DNA of 51,434 bases, from NCBI GenBank assembly GCA_009760855.2, contig WPIO01000418.1, positions 1 to 51,434 of the forward strand, given 5' to 3'. This document shows positions 10,801 through 23,140 of this stretch, piece after piece (position 1 is the first letter of the stretch; each line of letters opens with the position of its first letter). The notes below the pieces were generated by a model that searched no databases, was not told where the DNA came from, and saw nothing but the letters and a program-made list of their open reading frames with translations. The position numbers were made by a program, and so were the translations under genes. This stretch comes from Cristatella mucedo (taxonomy: Eukaryota > Bryozoa > Phylactolaemata > Cristatellidae).

Positions 10801-11769
10801 CCAGTTGGCTGAAACTTACGACCTCATTCAGACCTTGATCCGGGTGAGCACCTGAACCACTGGCCAAAATAGCTCGGCAATCGAAGCATTTCTCGTTGCC
10901 TATCTAGCCTGTTACAACTCATTATTGCTAGAACTTGGTGCCGATCACACCAGATAATTGCAAATGCAAGAAATAGTGCAGTTAGGCTATCACAGCTAAA
11001 CTGACAGCTTTCAAGGTACGAACTCCTTTGGTTCACCGAACCTCAACCTGGCATACCTACAAAAGACCTTTATTTTGGGGGCTATGGAAAACCCTCCAGT
11101 CTGTGTGAGCTACCGAGTCAACAATATTATTAGCTTCATGGCTACAACATAAAGATGTAACTGGTCTCTCAAAACGCAGCTGCACATACAAGAAGGAATT
11201 AAGCAGAACCTATATTTTGACTGCCTACCGATTTTGTTGAAATCGCTCGAACACAACTTGCATGAGCGGCTGCTCGCCGCACAGACTCTATTGGCTAACA
11301 GATGCCTCACCCTAAATTTAAACAATTAATGAGCCATATAGGAATAAAGTATAAGTTTTTAATCTAACTTCCGAAACGATTAATATATCTAAATTAAAGT
11401 AAATTGCTCTAGTCAAACAAATCTCTAGTCAGCAACAAATAACTGGCTTTTAACTGCATCTATTAACGCTGCTAGCTTTCACGTTTCGTTTTGCTACGTA
11501 TCAACACCTGGCAACAAGGTGTACTATTGTTAGTCGTTATTTACGATTAATAAGTCTAGGGTTTAACACCAAATCGCAACGTGTTTCGTTGAAATTTTAG
11601 ATATCTCTAAAGCCTCTTAAGCTGCATTAAATGAAAACTAGGCAGCCCATATTTCCTTGTGCACACCTATTAATTTAAGTTACAGAAAGTGCCTGACAAA
11701 TTACAAAACGAGCTTTCCGCTGTGAGCTTCCCTTCAGAGCCAATTTCTAGTGACAGCAGAAAGGTCATG
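10801..11769. other. About 970 bp with nothing firmly recognised
   Basis: Short ORFs of about 70 codons on the minus strand show no family motif. No repeat match was seen. Confidence 0.35.
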
Positions 11770-12036
11770 AAACGACAGCTACTCTCCCGCTACCAACTGT
11801 GGCGTATCCTTTCCAGCCATCTTGAGCTGCTACTTTCATGCTACTCACTACCTCAACTGCTCTATTGACTCTGTTATGCTTCCCACTTTCTCTTTGTTGC
11901 ATGAGACGAAGTCTGTTGGCTAAATACTGCGTTCCGAAAGCCGCATGGGCTATGTGTGGGCTACATAAAACTTTCCTACGTAACAACCGCATAGTCTGTA
12001 TGACTTTGTAGAGTTGCAGACGGATACACTACATTA
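11770..12036 (+). mobile_element. Family B 3'UTR fragment (B-3)
   Basis: This stretch aligns along its length with the 3'UTR of B-1 (about 5940-6205). Shared segments include CTACTCACTACCTCAACTGC and AGACGAAGTCTGTTGGCT. It ends in ACACTACATTATG, a decayed ATTAC-type tail. No coding sequence is present. Confidence 0.8.
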
Positions 12037-13338
12037 TGTCATGGAAACCTTACTGCATCTACGAACATGTTAGCATTAAGTAACACTGACGACGCATATC
12101 TCTTCTTTGGGTCTTGGCCTGAGAGACACGCCGGCCTCTCCATGCTATGGGCCAGAGCTCCCATTCAGCAGTCCTTAATTTTCCAAATGGCGATAGCTTT
12201 CAAGACGCTTTCGCTGCAATATAAATGAGGCAATGTAAAGCAGCCAAACTACCCAGTATGGAAGTAGAAGTTTGCAGGCCCTGCTAAACATAGCCAATGT
12301 AACCTTTATACGGATTTAATTGGTAGATTACAGTTTTTGTTCCATCTTTGTGCTGAAATAATTATTCGCTGGACGCTATTGTTAGTCTGCAGCAATAAAT
12401 GCAGCTATTATGAAAAAATCTAGCTCTAGCTCGCAGAATAATTATTTTTGCAAATATGTATGCATATATATATATATATATGTACAGATATATATGGATA
12501 TAGATGTATGTATTATGCTTATTTGTCTGAATGTATTTATTTACTAATATTCATGCATGTTTACCAAGTAATAGCTTAACATCTTTCTATTAGCTAAGTC
12601 AGCGTGAGAATAAACAAAATATAATCTCCAACATTCACGTCATACACGACAGTCTACTCAATACGCATCTCTTATAACCGTGTAAAAAGAGACGGCTAAT
12701 ATATATATAAAGGCCAGTCAATGAGCACAGTGCAGTTAATGATGTTTGGAGCACATTCTCAGTATATTTTGAAAGGGTTGTAATTGAGACTTAATTTTTA
12801 AAGTGTACGCAATAAAGAAAACACTGATACTTTGACCTACCTGAGAATTACCTCTCATCTGTAATTCAAAATACGCGCCTTCTTGTTCGTTCGCATTATC
12901 CAGAATAAACGACAATTAGGTCAAATCGTTTCGTATTTCATGCGGCTATCATTTCAAGAATTACCATCGAGATGTGTCTGACGTGAAAAAATCTGTATTA
13001 TCGTCTTAAAAAAGGACACTGAATTACGGTTACGCGAAATTTTACATTCCTCTACCCTGCTTTCGACACAAAGTCCAAGGGAAGGACTTTCAATTAAAGG
13101 CATATTTCATAAACGGCCTTTTCTTAGCTTGTCGGACGAAGCTACCTGCTCTCATTGCATTTTATGGTGAAGCTAATGCATATTAATTTAGAGAAATGTT
13201 GTCATTATATTTTAATTTTGCTTTTTTTATTTTCTTGCTTGAGTCAATAACAGTTTGAGTGCTTTTTATAATTAGGCGCTTCTGATAGCCCGGAAAGCAC
13301 AGAACAGCAGAGATAAATCATATTGATGCATGTTTCTA
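12037..13338. other. Non-coding DNA with short TA microsatellites
   Basis: No gene or interspersed repeat was recognised. A TA/GATA-like microsatellite occupies about 12455-12515 and a shorter TA run lies near 12698-12710. Confidence 0.5.
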
Positions 13339-13558
13339 TAATAATAATAACAATAATATTGTACTTGATAAAGCGCCCTCAGAGAAATTAATCTCTATCT
13401 AGGCGCTTTACATTTGCTGCAAAGGGAAATGCAATTAAATGGTAAGTAAAATCATGCTTGAAAAACAAACAAAATGAATAACATGGTTAGGGGTGACGTG
13501 CACAGGGTCAGCATGCCAATGTGGTTAGTGGCAGCATGCACAGTGTCAGCACGCATAA
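13339..13558 (-). mobile_element. Family A 3'UTR and tail (A-5)
   Basis: Inverted family A 3' end: the ATT tail appears as AAT units at 13339-13360, followed by the hairpin (about 13370-13410) and the conserved 3'UTR with the repeated GCACAGGGTCAGCATGC and GTGTCAGCACGCAT segments. No coding sequence remains. Confidence 0.85.
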
Positions 13559-14099
13559 TTCTGTATTATTTTGTCCGTTTTGGCAAATCGTTCGTGAACA
13601 ACAATCTTCTGTATCATTTGTCTGACAAATACTTTTGCCTTATCAAGTTTTTAGGAAGCTGTAGTATTTAAGTCAGATTATTGTATGTTATTTTATGACT
13701 TTTATCTGTAATATTTATATAGTTTTTATATGGATTAACCATAATGCTCACAAGAATCACTTAACTTTGTTGAGGTATCAATGAGGGGTATTTGAAAACT
13801 AATGGAGATAAATCAAACCTCGTTTTTTTAAGGCAATGCTTAGTTAAAGTAAAATCCCTTAAACATACACGCATTTTTTTCAATTCGCAATTAATATTGT
13901 CACTACCAACTACAATTATTTTAATCATAATAAAACACTTGTCTTGTGCCCTCACAGAACTGTATCTTTGTCTAGACAATTGGCAGATGCTGCATATAAA
14001 TCATTATGAAATATTTCATGATAACATCCACAAGTTGCAGGCACTGTGAAAGCCTGTAGCTGCAAACAAAAACGCTAAATAAAATGATCCACCTGATAC
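13559..14099. other. AT-rich spacer, nothing recognised
   Basis: Overlapping short ORFs on both strands lack any motif and are probably chance ORFs in AT-rich DNA. Confidence 0.4.
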
Positions 14100-14594
14100 T
14101 GCCATACGAAGGTGCGTTCTAGACGTTTTATATGTCTTTATGTCAAGGGATGGTGTAACGTCCGACGGTAATGAGTTCCAGACTTTAGCAGCATAGCACT
14201 AAACTCGTGGTCCCCAATGGTTTTAAGGTTCGTATGAGGTATTGGCGAAATATCGGAGGCAAAACAGTGATTTATACGATCATCGACTAGCGTGCTAATA
14301 GCTCCGATAGGTAGGCAAATGTAAAGCGCCTAGAGAGATTGAGTTCTCTGAGGGCGCTTTATCAAGTGTAATATTATTGTTATTATTATTAGGATTAAAC
14401 CAGAGAATGAAGACACATAAAAGTAAGTGATATAACCTTGAAGTCGGTGCACTACATGTTTGGGAGCCAGCCAGTTCCACGAGAAGTGGTGGGATGTGAC
14501 AATTGCAAAGCTCTTGTAAGATGAGCCGTGCAGCCCATTTTGCACCTAGTGCAAGTGCCTGATTTTGCCAGTAGACCAGCAAGAAGAGAATTAA
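14100..14594 (-). mobile_element. Diverged family A RT C-terminus (A-6), split by a nested tail
   Basis: On the minus strand the two halves (14397-14594 and 14100-14312) together correspond to the RT C-terminal region of family A. The first half aligns with the L-V-Q-N-S-A-A-R-L segment and ends within the segment F-R-S-L-H-S-L-A-P. The second resumes at the matching T-Y-L-S position and runs through the blocks corresponding to I-P-R-T-N-L-K-S and the final tryptophan segment. Identity to other A copies is much lower than among A-13, A-14 and A-18, so this copy is old. Confidence 0.7.
14313..14396 (+). mobile_element. Nested family A 3'-tail insertion (A-7)
   Basis: About 84 bases comprising only the hairpin (AAAGCGCC to GGGCGCTTT) and an ATT tail, in plus orientation, sit inside the minus-strand copy A-6. 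Removing them restores the A-6 alignment within a few bases, so this is a clean insertion of an extremely short 5'-truncated copy. Confidence 0.8.
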
Positions 14595-14915
14595 ATTTGA
14601 TTTTACATTAACTGTCAGTATTGGTATAGGCTAATACCATTAATCGCAACTTAGGATCTCATTAGTAGCATATTTAGAGGAAGGCTCCTTACCTGCAATG
14701 ATACGAAATATTGAATGGGCCTATCATTCTCTGGTTCTATTTTGACTGGCAATTCAATCCCTATCTTTAATTTTACAGTCGTGATTTCATTATTTGTAGC
14801 TACAGGCGATGGTGTCATAATATTTGCCATCATGTACTTTATTATGGCGTCGTCTTATACTTCTAAACGATAAGGCTTGGTAAAGTACACAATTAACAAA
14901 AACACTATACTACTG
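14595..14915. other. Spacer, nothing recognised
   Basis: About 320 bases with no supportable ORF or repeat match; the small minus-strand ORF at 14651-14833 has no motif. Confidence 0.4.
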
Positions 14916-15884
14916 CTAGAACATAATCAAAAATAACCAAGCACCTTATGGGCAAACCCAGTGTGATTCGCATATTGGAAAGGCTGACACTCAAAGTTGG
15001 TTCTGCTAGCATATCTCCTGTGGAATCAGCTCGAAATCTAGGTGTCATATTCCAAAGCGACCTCTCGTTAGACGACTGTATCAGCTCCACATTCAAATCT
15101 GCCTATTTTTAGCTTTAAACCATTGCTAAAATTTTGTCTTGTTTAGATAAGGATACCACGGCCAAGTTAATCTATGCATTCGTGACTTCCCGTCTCAACT
15201 TCTGCAACTCACTGCTTACTGGCCTACCAGCATGTGCGATCAGGCGATTGCAGCTGGTGCTGAACTCTGCAGCTAGCTTGTCTGTCGTGAGCTTCGCAGT
15301 TGCCACGATACACCACTTCTGGCTGACCTGCACTGGCTACCAGTCAAGCAACGGATTGACTTTAAGGTTTTGTCGCTCATTTTTAGGTCACCCTATTCTT
15401 TGGCTCCAACCTATCTCTCAGATATACTCCTTCATCAAGCCAAGCATCGTCCCACCCGCTTTTCGGAATCCAACAGTCTACAAATACTTCGTACAAACCT
15501 CACAACCTTTGGACACCGTGCATTTAGTTCTTATGCTCTTAAAGCCTGGAACACCCTCCCAACCTGAGTCAGAACATCCCCTGACCTGACCACATTTAAA
15601 AAAGAAGGTAAAAACACACCTATTTAGGACTGCATTTAGTGGGTTTCTGTTATTCGTCCTTGATGTGCTTATGGGTGCTGAAGCTGTGCATGCTGCCAGT
15701 AACCACGTTACATGCTGATCCTGTTCATGTCACCCCTAACCACGTAATTCATTTTGTTTGTTTATCAAGCATGATATTACTCACCATTCAATTGCATTTC
15801 CCTTTGCAGCAAATGTAAAGCGCCTTGAGAGAGATTAAGTTCTCTGAGGGCGCTTTATCATGTGCATTATTATTACTATTATTA
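14916..15884 (+). mobile_element. Family A copy A-8, RT thumb to 3' tail
   Basis: The copy begins just downstream of the RT palm (L-M-G-K-P-S-V-I) and contains N-L-G-V-I-F-Q-S-D-L-S-L, then R-L-N-F-C-N-S-L-L-T-G-L-P-A-C-A-I-R. A frameshift near 15275 moves the C-terminal blocks into another frame (15370-15567). The 3'UTR, hairpin (about 15817-15856) and an ATT tail ending at 15884 are complete. It is 5'-truncated and non-functional. Confidence 0.85.
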
Positions 15885-15955
15885 AACCGATGGTTTAGAT
15901 CAAGTTTAAAATTACTTTTAACACTAACCATAGCAAGATATTTATTACTAAATCC

Positions 15956-16008
15956 TTAAAGAAATTAATCTCTCTTGAGGTACTTTACATTGTTTGCAAA
16001 GGATAGAG
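15956..16008 (-). mobile_element. Decayed family A 3' hairpin remnant (A-9)
   Basis: The order AAATTAATCTCTCTTGAGG, TACTTTACATT, TTGCAAAGG follows the inverted family A 3' end with several substitutions. No tail is left. Confidence 0.55.
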
Positions 16009-16183
16009 ATTTATTGGGTAGGATTAGTTTATTTTAATTAGTTTATTTTAGTAAGCTAATTGTGTAAGTAAGTTATGCAAACAGGTTAGATAAGAAGGTT
16101 ATGCAAATAGGCTTGGTTCACTTATGGTAGAATGGTCATTGCTAAGCTCTTGAGGGTATTACAATGCACCCTTTTTGTTTCAT

Positions 16184-16290
16184 AATAATAATGGCAAAGT
16201 AGTATTGTAGCTTCCGCTGAAAACTGAATCTCTTTTTATGCACTTTACATGTATTTAAGGGAATAAATAGCAACCAATTTTTCACAACAC
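16184..16290 (-). mobile_element. Decayed family A 3' tail (A-10)
   Basis: AATAATAATGG followed by spaced matches to the inverted hairpin (CTGAATCTCTTTTTATGCAC, TTTACAT). It is more diverged than the other tails. Confidence 0.45.
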
Positions 16291-17369
16291 TTACAATTTA
16301 GTGTACAAAATCGCACATATGACCATTCTGGCTGGCTAAGTAAATACTCGAACAAGCATTAGCATGGACAGTCAGGAAACTAATGTCGTATGCGTTAAAT
16401 TATTCTCGAAACTAAATGCATTACATTTTTCATTACTCAGTTGATGATAGAGCACAGCTAAATTAAGTCCATCCTTTGGTCTTGGCCCGCTCTAGCATTC
16501 AGCAGAGTAATTCTCCTGTTAGTGCATACTTCGAAAGTCTTAGCAATAGCACTCACATATAGGACTGCATATCAACGACGATAGGGAAACAATCTTAGGT
16601 AAGCCAGATCGTGCGGAATAGGCTGGTTACTAGCAGCCACAAAATGAAACGTGCCCACCGCTGGTGTGACTGACCTACTCCTAAGAAGTAAGCATTTAGA
16701 TAACCATAAGCATGTGATTTCTTATGCTCTATGGTCAACCAGAAAACAGTAAGGCCTAAACTGGTGCTAGCCGGATCCCTTTCTTACTACATCGTTTGCT
16801 AGAACTTTGGTTTTTGGATGAGAATCCGACAATTGACAAGACATGCTAGTATTTCTTGGTGTTGTAAATTACATGCACAGTGTCAATACTCGAATATGGG
16901 TGGTTTCGGCATGCTTAGTGTCAGCCCGCATAGTCACGTAAAAGACCAACCACTTGGGCTAACTAAAAGGTGTGACAAATTGATGTGAGCCGGTGAAATA
17001 ATTTTTCTGTGAAAGCCTGAGTTTGTCGTATTTTCTGTATCCTTGAGATTTTCCCAACAGCTATAGGCATTTGTTTGTAATTCTTTAATTCTAGAAGACT
17101 TCTCTCACCAAGCAACTTCACTAGGGTATCAGCTGGAACAACTGTTTCCTTGAATAGCCTTAGATCTTGGAGTCCCATTAAGCTGCAAGCTCGCAGAGTG
17201 GGGTTCAGTGCAAGCTAACAATATTATCTCAATTTTAAGCTGAAAATATGAAATAAAGTTAGTTAATGAAACCTGAGACAGATGTAAAATAAATGTGTGC
17301 TATTGTTAATGCTTTTTACCTATCTGCGTATGTTAGACTTCATTCCTTACACAATATTGGAGCTAAAAT
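16291..17369. other. About 1.1 kb with nothing firmly recognised
   Basis: A 71-codon minus-strand ORF at 16963-17178 reads like protein but has no recognised motif and no support on either side. No repeat match was seen. Confidence 0.4.
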
Positions 17370-17560
17370 TTTTAGGATGAGTATTTAGATTACAAGACTG
17401 AAAATATATATTGCACAGCCTTTGAGCTCTTTGGAACCACACTTAACGTTTCTGATCTAATTAAATGCTAGTAGCTGAGGTCAGTGCATTCAGGCAGTAT
17501 AAAACGGGAAATTGTAAGCTCGGGCACCTAAAAGTCGAACAAGCTACTTACAGATGATTT
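17370..17560 (+). repeat. Interspersed repeat D, copy 1
   Basis: This stretch shares ordered blocks with 25085-25265: TTAGGATG near the start, a GACTGAAAA block, ACGTTTCTGATCT, a GTCAGTGCATxCAGGC block, TATAAAACG, and a GAACAAG block. It has no coding content. The TATAAAAC segment is TATA-box-like, but whether it is used is unknown. Confidence 0.6.
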
Positions 17561-17869
17561 GTCAAACTTTCTGTGCTGGTTTCGCCTATTTATTCAATTT
17601 CTATAGATTTCTTTTTTAGGTAAGCAACTTTTAGAATGTTACCTGTTTTTTAGGATCTAGATGATAATTAAATGCGGTCAGATGCTGTCTTAACCAGTCT
17701 CGGTTACTAAATCCGCTCAAACTTCAAAAATATAGATAACAGCAGTGAACCAAACTATTGGTCTCGTTGCTATTCAAAATACAGGAATTTAACATGTATC
17801 ACATAAAATGGTCCGCTAAAAATGCAACAAATTTGAAAAATTAAAAAAATTTGAAAGAAATCCGCAACA

Positions 17870-19318
17870 ACAATTGTGGTCACATTGGATTCTCTGAGTG
17901 CTGATAAAATAGTATTACCTATAACCTGTCTCACATACGATCGTTTTGTTATCCTTTTTCATTAGCATTCCTAGATATAGTTGCTGTTAATATAACCCTC
18001 GAAATAAGCATTAACTGAAGAAAGACTTCGCTGAGTGCTTGAGCGTTCTAATACCAAAGGATGCACTCATTCAGCATTCCCAGCATTATCCCGAACAAAC
18101 AGGAGCGATCTCCGCCATGCCCTGCTGTAAATCTCTCTAACTTAGTGGTAAACTTTCGTGTCATAAGCCTGGCGGCCTATCGTAAATCTTTTCATTGGAA
18201 TTCTCACTCGACGTGAAATAACCCCATAATAACTAGCGATACTATTACTGAGAGTATTTTGAACCGTTCGCCTCTACCGAGACAAGGCTAAAATAGGTTA
18301 GCTGCCGATTGTTATTGAGGTATTACTAACTGGCTTCTTCTTCTGTCATGCCCATAGATCAATCGAAACAGTGGGGTGTCGCCTTTTCAATTAAAAGTCG
18401 GTTGTAGTCCTCTTGGACGACTCTTTCAAATCAATTTTTATGACTTCATCCGACGATAAGATTTCAATAGTTGCTGTATTATGTTGCCCCCAGCCTCCCA
18501 TTCCTCTTTTATCTCAGATTTTGCTGATCCTATGTCAACTTTGCGTGCAGAAATTCATCTTTCGCTTTATGGATGATTTCAAAACTCATTTTGATAGGCT
18601 ATCTGACGGTTTAAGCACTGTTTTTTAACGCTCTGCCTTATTATTTATTTTCTTGTGCAGCTCGTTTCCATGAGCCTATTCACACCAAGGGCCAAACACT
18701 TGATGAAATTGTTTCCTACAATTGCAAGCCATCATCGTCTGTCATCGTCTGGTTATGTTTGCCTGACTACTAACAGATTTTATTCAGTCTACAGTGAGTA
18801 CCGACCTGTGCATCCACAGCCATCTGTGATTGCAACACCTCTAGACCCTCGACGTTGATTCTGCTCGCTAGGGAATATTTTACTCCGGCTCCAGCTGCTC
18901 AATCTTCTTTCCGACCTGCTATCGTTGGCTAAATACTGCAACGCGACAGACAAGTTCGACGAGGTAGCACATCTAACTAAGTGTACTGTGTGTCCTTGCC
19001 CAGACGGCTCGTGGCTTAGTAAGGACATTAAACAAGTTAGTTCAACTGAGCACAGTCTTAAACGATCATGTAAAAATCCAGTCTGACTGACCTTCGCCAG
19101 TCATGCAACTACAGCCATTTATCATACCAGTCAGTCCTAGCAATGGTCACGTCTAGTTTTCCGCAAAAACATCGTTGAATCACAGCTTTATAATATGAAT
19201 ATGCTGACGTCTACGATTAGCCATTTCCTTAACAGCTCCCAATCGCAGTCCTTACCTAGTAATCCTTGTTATGATCTAGCCGATCGCTTCTCTAACTTAT
19301 TTATTTTTAATAAAATTA
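17870..19318 (+). mobile_element. Family A copy A-11, 5' half with endonuclease region
   Basis: Nucleotide similarity to A-18 begins at a shared GTGGTCAC start (17876 here, about 26658 in A-18) and covers the 5' leader and the decayed APE-type endonuclease region. It also covers the segment after it, ending with L-A-D-R-F-S-N-L near 19290. The frame is broken many times. The copy ends abruptly where the inverted 3' end of A-12 begins. The shared start in two copies suggests the 5' end of family A lies close to this point. Confidence 0.7.
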
Positions 19319-22300
19319 GTAACGCACCTTATAAAGCGCCCCATATAACTCAATCTCTTTCTCATCGCTTTACATTTGGTGCAAACGGAAACGCGTTTGA
19401 ATGGTGATTAATATCCTGCTTGATAAACAAAATAAATAACATGATTAGAGGTAACATGCACAGGGTCAGTATGCAAATGTGGTTAGTGGCAACATGCACA
19501 GTGTCAGCACCCATAAGCACATCAAGGACGAATCACAGGGACCCACTAAATGCTGTCCTAAATTGGGGTGTTTTAGAGTTCTTTTTAAATGTGGTCAAGT
19601 CAGGGTATGTTCTGACACATTTCGGGTGTGAGTTCCGCGCTTTTATTGTATGGGCACTAAATGCACGGTATCAACAGGATTTGAGGTTTACATGAGGTAT
19701 TGGCAAACTTTTGGATTCATAAATGTGGGTGGTACTATGCTTGACCTGATGAAAGAGTAGATATGAGTGATAGGCTGGAGCCAAAGACTGAAGTAACCGA
19801 GAAATGACCGGCAAAACCTTGAACTTGATCCGTTGGTTGACTGGGAGCCAGTGCAGGCCAGCGAGAAGTGTTGTGAAGCGGCAGATGTGCAGCTCACGAT
19901 AGACTAACCTAGCTGCGGAGTTTTGCACTTGCTGTAGGCTCCTGATTGCACATGCCTGTAGACAAGCAAGCAGTGAATTACAGAAGTCAAGACTGGCTGT
20001 CAAAAATTCATGGTTCATCTCTGACGAGATATTCTTATCTAAACGAGCCTAAATTTTAGCAATGTTATGCATCTGAAAGTAGGCAGACTTGATTGTGGAG
20101 CTGATGTGGTCGTCTAACGAGAGGTCACTTTCAAAATCGCACCTATATTTCTAGCTGATTCAACAGGAGATATGCTAGCAGAGCCAATGTTGAGGGTATG
20201 TCATTCCAATATCTAAATCACACTTGGAGTGCCCGTATGTAATAAGCTAGTTTTATCGTCTTCTAGTTTCAGAAAATGTTTCGCCATCCATGAGCAGATG
20301 TCACCAATACAAGCAACAACTGAGTTGAAAGAATTTTAGGTGCTCGAAGGCTGGGCGTAATCAAAGCAAAGGAACAACTGAGTGTCATCTGCATAGAAGT
20401 GAAAACCTAGACTGTGCCTGGAATTCACATTAGCAAGAGAGAGACTATAAACCGTAAAAATAACCAGACCTAGCACTAAGCCTGAGGCACCCAATATTTT
20501 AGAGGTACCTCGAGATGATCTTTGTCCATTAATGACAATACTCTGGAGTCTCCCACTGAGATAGGGCCTGAACAGTTGCAGAGCAGTGCACGTGATGCCC
20601 AGGCGAAATGACAGGTAATCTAGAAGAACTTATTGATCCATGATATCAAAAGCTGTCGAAAGATCAAGCGAAGCAAGCAGATATAATCTACTCGTGTCTG
20701 ATTTCCTTAGTAGGTTGTCGTACACGATAAGCAAAACTGATTCCGTGTAGTGATTAGCTTTAAAGCCAAACTGAAACTTACTAGCAAGACTTGACATTTC
20801 AATATATGAGTTTAACTCGACCGCCACGACCCGTTCTGACGTCTTTGATAGTAATGGTAGAAGGGAGACAGGGAGGTAGTTGCTCAAGTTGTCTTGGTCT
20901 AGAGTAGTTTTTTTGAGAAGTGACCTGACTACAGCTTTTCTTTTAATGTGTTGGGACATGACTTGAAGCTAATGACATATTAATAGTGGTAGTTATGCAT
21001 GGCAGCAGCAGACCAATGCAACTTAGCAGCAGGACGGTGGGAATAGGGCCCAAATAATTTGCTTTCTTTTATGATTAGGATATGTACTGCAGGACGAAAT
21101 CACTAGTGTCCTGCTTAAATGTAGATATTAATGTGCAGCCTTTAATCGGGGGACAGCATAATAGGGTTATGTTGTAATCGCAGGGATAGACTCCCTGATC
21201 GTGTCTGTCTTCTGCACACAGAATCGAGTGAAGCGATCGGCCAGATCATCACAAGGATCATCACGTAAGGAGCAGCGCTGGGATGAGTTGAGGAGACAGT
21301 TAATCTTTTCGACACCAGCATACTTGGATATGGCATCTGCGAGTCAGAAATGTTTTTATACAAGCTATAGCTACTCAGCAGCTAGACTTGTCTGTCGTGA
21401 GCGTCGCAGTTGCCACGTTACTCCACTTCTCGCCGACCTGCACTGGCTACCAGTCAAGCAACGGATTGACTTCAAGGTTTTGTCGCTCACTTTTAGGTCC
21501 CTTCATTCTATGGCTCCAGCCTATATTTCAGATATACTACCCAATCAGGCCAAGCATCGTACCATCCGCTTTTCGGAATCCAACTGTCTAGAAATATCTC
21601 GTACAAACCTTAAATCCTTTGGAGACCGTGCATTTAGTTCGTATGCTCCCACAGCCTGGAACTCCCTCCCGACCTGCGTCAGAACATCCCCTGACCTGAC
21701 CACATTTAAAAGGAACCTGAAAACATACCTATTTAGGAGAGCATTTAGTGGGTCCCTGTGATTCGTCCTTGATGTGCTTATGCGTGCTGACACTGGGCAT
21801 GCTGCCACTAACCACATTTGCATGCTGACCCTGTGCATGTCACCCCTAACCATATTATTCATTGTGTTTGTTTTTTAAGCATGATTTTATTTACCATTCA
21901 ATTGCATTTCACTTTGCAGCAAATGTAAAGCGCCTAGAGAGAGAGAGAGAGAGATTAAGTTCTCTGAGTGCGCTTTATCAAGTGAATTATTATTATTAAT
22001 TATTATTATTATTATTATTATACGGTTGTAGCTAGGGTCAATTGGTACGACCTACGGTAGTCCTCGTATGAATTTCTATAGACAGTCAGTTCTGATCTTT
22101 GTATGCTTTTGCAAGCTTGCCGTTAGTAGACCTAGCTAGTTTAATGTCTATGGTAAACCATAGGCAGTCTGGGCGAGGGTGCACAGTGTGCTTCGTCAGA
22201 GGTGCAAACTCGTTGAGCGTGTCAGCTAGTCTCGTGTTGTAGCTTTCTACCAATGCTGACAGATCGGAGGGAGAACTGAGCAGCAGAGGCGAAGCACGTA

Positions 22301-23140
22301 TTCTCGCACGGACAGCAAATATGTCAAGGTTATTTTAGTGGCTGAGGAGGCAGGAACATACTTCAGATTGAATGAGATCTTCATGTGGTCAGATAAGAAG
22401 GATTCGGTACTATTTGGTGATGACAAAATGCAGTTGTATGAGAAAACCCGGTCGATCGTGTGACCTTTCATGTGAGTACGTGCTGAAGTTGTCAGGTAAG
22501 TTATCTACGTAAACGCTTAAATCAGCCTTAACGAGGAAGGATCGATTTCTTGCACACAGAATCGAAATGAGATCGGACGAATCTGAGATAGAGGAGGATT
22601 TGGTACCTGGTGGGCGATAGACTACTGCCACCATCGGTAGCTAGTTTTCCTGTAAAACCAAGGCAATCGATTTAAGAGACTGCTTTGAGGCTACTGCAAA
22701 TGGCTTGAAGTTGAATTTCGAGCACATAATAGCAGCAAATCCACCTCCAGTTTTGATTGATCTATGGGTGTGAAATAATGAGAAACTAGTTGGGGTTGCC
22801 TCTTAAATTGTCGGACAGTTTATAAATTGTAGCCAAGTTTTAGTTAGGGTGAAAAGGTCGAGATCAATTTTAGAAATAAGGTCGCTTATTACCAGAAGTT
22901 TATTGCTCATCGAGCGAGGAATTCCGAAGGCAAGCGTTAAGTCGGGCCGATTGATTTATAGCAGGCCTGATGACTACTAAGTTGGAGGGATTCACAGTGA
23001 TGTCTGGTGGGGAGCGCACTGAGCGGTTCAAAACAATGCCAGGAAAACCAAACGAGCGGGTGCTCAGCTCTCATTTCCCGCCCAAGGAGTGGCGTCTGAG
23101 CTGGTGCTTCCGCCCACCGTGGCTGCACCGGCATGCTTTT
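19319..23140 (-). mobile_element. Family A copy A-12, nearly full length, split by A-13
   Basis: On the minus strand this copy runs from the 5' leader (about 23140) through the endonuclease region (22880-22200) to the connector (22200-22022). It is then interrupted by A-13 and resumes at 21371 with the rest of the connector, the RT, the C-terminus (19671-20018) and the 3'UTR and hairpin at 19319-19560. The RT still has motif A as L-D-L-S-T-A-F-D (about 20640-20700) and an intact F-Y-A-D-D box at about 20383-20406. Many stops and frameshifts rule out function. The ATT tail has been lost or reduced to a few A/T bases at the junction with A-11. Without A-13 it is about 3.2 kb. Confidence 0.8.
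21372..22021 (+). mobile_element. Family A copy A-13 nested in A-12, intact C-terminal ORF
   Basis: This 650-bp, 5'-truncated copy lies in plus orientation within minus-strand A-12. Its C-terminal RT ORF is uninterrupted from the A-A-R-L-V-C-R segment to the stop at 21761. The copy carries two subfamily markers, N-C-L-E and A-P-T-A-W-N, shared with A-19. The 3' hairpin has an expanded GA run, and the tail is a long ATT array ending at 22021. The uninterrupted frame and long pure tail make it one of the most recent insertions in the window. Confidence 0.85.

Noticed and set aside
16963-17178. 71-codon minus-strand ORF that reads like protein
   Set aside because: No recognised motif, a stop a few codons upstream and no splice context strong enough to call an exon.
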